DNA of 64,000 bases from Taklimakanibacter albus (GTDB lineage Bacteria > Pseudomonadota > Alphaproteobacteria > Rhizobiales > Aestuariivirgaceae). This document shows positions 61,762 through 64,000 of this stretch, in pieces. Location of the stretch: the NCBI RefSeq assembly GCF_016595235.1, contig NZ_JAENHL010000008.1, positions 1,448,624 through 1,512,623 on the forward strand, written 5' to 3'. A program made the position numbers and the translations under genes. The notes beneath the pieces were generated by a model. The model had not been told where the DNA came from and did no database searches. It was given only the letters and a program-made list of their open reading frames with translations. Each line of letters opens with the position of its first letter. Within the stretch, counting starts at the first letter, position 1.

Positions 61762-63024
61762 TCACCGCTGGTCGCGCACGAGGCGCGTATAGAGGAAATA
61801 GACGATGCCGATCATCACCAGCAGCAAGGTGCTGAGCGCCGCGGCGAGGCCCCAGTTCAACGACTGCTGCATATGATAGGCGATGATGTTGCTGATGAGC
61901 TGGCCGTTCTGGCCGCCGACCAGCGCCGGGGTGATGAAATAGCCGGTGCACAGGATAAAGACGAGGCTCGATCCGGCAAAGATGCCGGGCACGGTGAGTG
62001 GGAAATAGACACGCCTGAAGGCGGTGAACGGGCTCGCCCCCAAAGATGTCGCGGCGCGCACCAGATTGGGATTGACCGTCTTCATCACGCTGTAGAGCGG
62101 CAGCACGAAGAAGGGCAGGAGAATATGAGTGCCGACGATGATCGTGCCGGTCATATTGTAGATGAGCGCCAGCCTGCCCGCTTCGCCGATCACGCCCAGA
62201 CTCGCCAGCGCGTCATTGACCACGCCCTGCTTCTGCAGAAGCGCGATCCAGCTGGTGATGCGCACCAGGATCGATGTCCAGAACGGCAGGAGCACGACGA
62301 TCATCAGAAGATTGGCACGGCGCGCCGGCAGATGCGCGAGCAGATAGGCAATCGGATAGGCCAGCAGGAAACAGACGAACGCGGTCAGCGCGCTCACCCA
62401 GACGGTGCGGATGAACAGATTGATGTGAAGGCGCTGTCCTTCCGGCTTGGCGATGATGTCGCCCGCCGTATTGCGGGTAAGATCGAGCGCATTCAGATAG
62501 TAGTTGAACGTATAACGATCGCCGGCATTGCGGATGGCGCCGAAGATCTCAGGCTCACCCCAACGCTTGTCGATGGTGATGAAAGCCTGGCGTGGATCAG
62601 CGTCCGTCACGGCATCGAGCTTGCGGCCTGTCGCCTGCAGAAGACTGCGGGCGCCGGGCGTGTCCTGATTGAGGCGGGCGCCGATGACGCCCAGCGAGCC
62701 GTTGGCCTTGGCCTTCTCGATATCCCTCTTCAGTCCCAGATAGGCCGCATCGGAAGGCAGGCCATCGGCCGGCGACCAGGATTGGAGCGCGATCAAGGTC
62801 TCCGGCAGGCCCTCGGCGACAACGGGATTGTCGATGCTCTTGAACAGAAGAAGACCGACCGGAATGAGAAAGGCGAAAGCGATCAGGACGATCAGCGGCA
62901 GCACCAGCATCGCCGCGCTAAAGGTCTGGCGGCGCTCGACCCGCCGCGCCGCTCTTTCGATATCGGCCGGCATGGCGACCGGGCTCGCCCCGGCCATCTG
63001 CGCGGCGGAGAGGGGCGCCGACAT
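61762..63024 (-). CDS. Polyamine-type ABC permease (PotB-like) with large periplasmic insertion
   Basis: The 420-residue permease is longer than the usual 280-300. After helix 1 (AAMLVLPLIVLIAFAFLIPV, about residues 37-56) there is a polar segment of roughly 130 residues (about 65-195). The remaining helices follow (from NLFIRTVWVSALTAFVCF), with the EAA loop LVRAATSLGASPFTAF. The insertion probably forms a small periplasmic domain near the binding-protein docking face. It starts one base before the ATPase gene ends. Confidence 0.9.
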   Translation of the reverse strand: MSAPLSAAQMAGASPVAMPADIERAARRVERRQTFSAAMLVLPLIVLIAFAFLIPVGLLLFKSIDNPVVAEGLPETLIALQSWSPADGLPSDAAYLGLKRDIEKAKANGSLGVIGARLNQDTPGARSLLQATGRKLDAVTDADPRQAFITIDKRWGEPEIFGAIRNAGDRYTFNYYLNALDLTRNTAGDIIAKPEGQRLHINLFIRTVWVSALTAFVCFLLAYPIAYLLAHLPARRANLLMIVVLLPFWTSILVRITSWIALLQKQGVVNDALASLGVIGEAGRLALIYNMTGTIIVGTHILLPFFVLPLYSVMKTVNPNLVRAATSLGASPFTAFRRVYFPLTVPGIFAGSSLVFILCTGYFITPALVGGQNGQLISNIIAYHMQQSLNWGLAAALSTLLLVMIGIVYFLYTRLVRDQR

Positions 63025-64000
63025 TCAGGCCTCCATCAGATCGAGCGCCAGGCAGTCCCGCGATGCCCAGCCGATCGACACGGACGCCCCGGCGACGAGT
63101 GTCGCCGCGGCGCCATTGGTGTTGGGAAGCTTGACGACGAAAGGCGTCGGCCCCAGCCCACGCAAATGCGCGCGTATATGGTCGCCATGATAGAGGACGC
63201 TCTCGACTTCGCCGGCGATGACCGTGTCGACCTCCCCCGCCTGGGGCGAGATCTTCACGCGCTCGGGGCGGATCGACAAGGTCGTCGGCTCGGCGGTGGC
63301 ATGGACGCCGACCTTGCGGGCCCTGACCGTGACGCCCGGCGCGATCTCGACCAGGCAGTCGTCGTCGATGATCTTGCGCACGACTCCCTGCAGCCGGTTG
63401 TTCTCGCCGATGAAGCCCGCGACGAAAGAATTGCCGGGGCGCTCATACAGCTCCTTGGGCGGACAGATCTGCTGGATGATGCCGTCATTGAAGACGGCGA
63501 CCCGGTCCGACATGGTCAGGGCCTCGGACTGATCATGGGTTACATAAACGACAGTCACGCCAAGCCGGGCATGGATCTGCTTGATCTCATATTGCATCTG
63601 CTCGCGCAGATTCTTGTCGAGCGCCCCAAGCGGCTCGTCCATCAGCACGAGGCGCGGTTCGAAAATCAGCGCCCGTGCGAGCGCCACGCGCTGCTGCTGG
63701 CCGCCCGACAATTGGCTGGGTCTACGATCGGCAAAAGGCGTCAACCGCACCATGGCGAGCGATTTCTCGACCCGGTCACGGAGCTCGGCTGCGGGAAGCT
63801 TGCGCACCTCCAGCGGGAAAGCGAGATTCTCCGCCACGCTCATATTGGGAAAGAGCGCATAGTTCTGGAACACCATGCCGATGCCGCGTTTCTGCGGCGG
63901 CAGACGCGTCATATGCTGCCCGGCAATGACGATCTCGCCGGTTGTCGGCGTCTCGAAGCCGGCCAGCATCATCAGGACCGTGGTTTTTCCCGAGCCCGAC
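63025..64000 (-). CDS. Polyamine-type ABC ATP-binding protein (PotA-like), 5' end beyond window
   Basis: This partial gene runs off the right edge within Walker A (SGSGKTTVLMMLAGF at the visible N-terminus). Also present are the Q-loop MVFQNYALFPNMSV, signature [15 protein letters not shown], Walker B LVLMDEPLGALD, the switch VTHDQSEALTMSD and a C-terminal TOBE-like domain (LSIRPERVK). It is coupled to two permease genes, so the binding protein is probably encoded to the right of the window. Confidence 0.93.
   Translation of the reverse strand, partial: SGSGKTTVLMMLAGFETPTTGEIVIAGQHMTRLPPQKRGIGMVFQNYALFPNMSVAENLAFPLEVRKLPAAELRDRVEKSLAMVRLTPFADRRPSQLSGGQQQRVALARALIFEPRLVLMDEPLGALDKNLREQMQYEIKQIHARLGVTVVYVTHDQSEALTMSDRVAVFNDGIIQQICPPKELYERPGNSFVAGFIGENNRLQGVVRKIIDDDCLVEIAPGVTVRARKVGVHATAEPTTLSIRPERVKISPQAGEVDTVIAGEVESVLYHGDHIRAHLRGLGPTPFVVKLPNTNGAAATLVAGASVSIGWASRDCLALDLMEA

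Overview
The window is GC-rich, densely packed bacterial chromosome that looks alphaproteobacterial, most likely Hyphomicrobiales-like. The evidence is a nadQ-nadABC cluster, a GGAAC-N16-CGTT (EcfG-type) promoter in front of a small Tat-exported Arg/Trp-rich protein, and dispersed palindromic repeats of the kind seen in rhizobial relatives. I cannot name a genus. There are 64 protein genes, no rRNA or tRNA that I can see, no insertion sequence and no CRISPR array.

Most of the window is a patchwork of catabolic operons. Six ABC importers of different families each sit beside their own regulator and enzymes. (1) 1312-10045: a CUT1 sugar importer on the minus strand, divergent from a DeoR-SDR-FrlB-FrlD-SDR operon, which suggests uptake and deglycation of an Amadori-type compound. 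(2) 17959-28338: a GntR regulator, a CUT2 importer with a fused double permease, then SDR, lambda-crystallin-type 3-hydroxyacid dehydrogenase, BKACE and two SMP-30 lactonases. This reads as oxidation of an aldose to a 3-keto-aldonate followed by acetyl-CoA-dependent cleavage. (3) 32072-41511: a polyamine-type importer divergent from a fused E1 dehydrogenase, bounded on both sides by a VOC + SDR gene pair, with an IclR regulator. The divergent promoter carries two perfect 19-bp inverted operator copies placed symmetrically. (4) 43754-51109: LysR, a NitT/TauT-type importer, two SDRs, a ureohydrolase and a NodB-type deacetylase. (5) 51407-57982: an amino-acid importer with a fused permease-ATPase, an N-carbamoyl/allantoate-type hydrolase, an M24 enzyme, diaminopropionate ammonia-lyase and an Lrp regulator. 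(6) 57979-64000: a second polyamine-type importer with an M20 deacylase, a class-III aminotransferase and an NTF2-like protein. It runs off the right edge.

Between these lie an AraC regulator (cut by the left edge) next to an EamA exporter, a LysR-amidase-MFS locus (28468-32084), a TetR/aminotransferase pair (41508-43576), and NAD synthesis (10617-14908) with two clear palindromic operators in front of nadA.

The part least like its surroundings is 15016-17806. It is A/T-richer and holds a tightly overlapped operon of a small membrane protein, an ImmA/IrrE-type metallopeptidase and a Beta-protein (sce7725-like) protein, facing a sce7726-like PD-(D/E)XK nuclease-fold protein. It is the best candidate here for a poorly described, horizontally acquired and possibly defensive system. 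Other sequence-level signals are hairpins directly after three substrate-binding-protein genes, palindromic repeats inside two transporter operons, and several probable operators.
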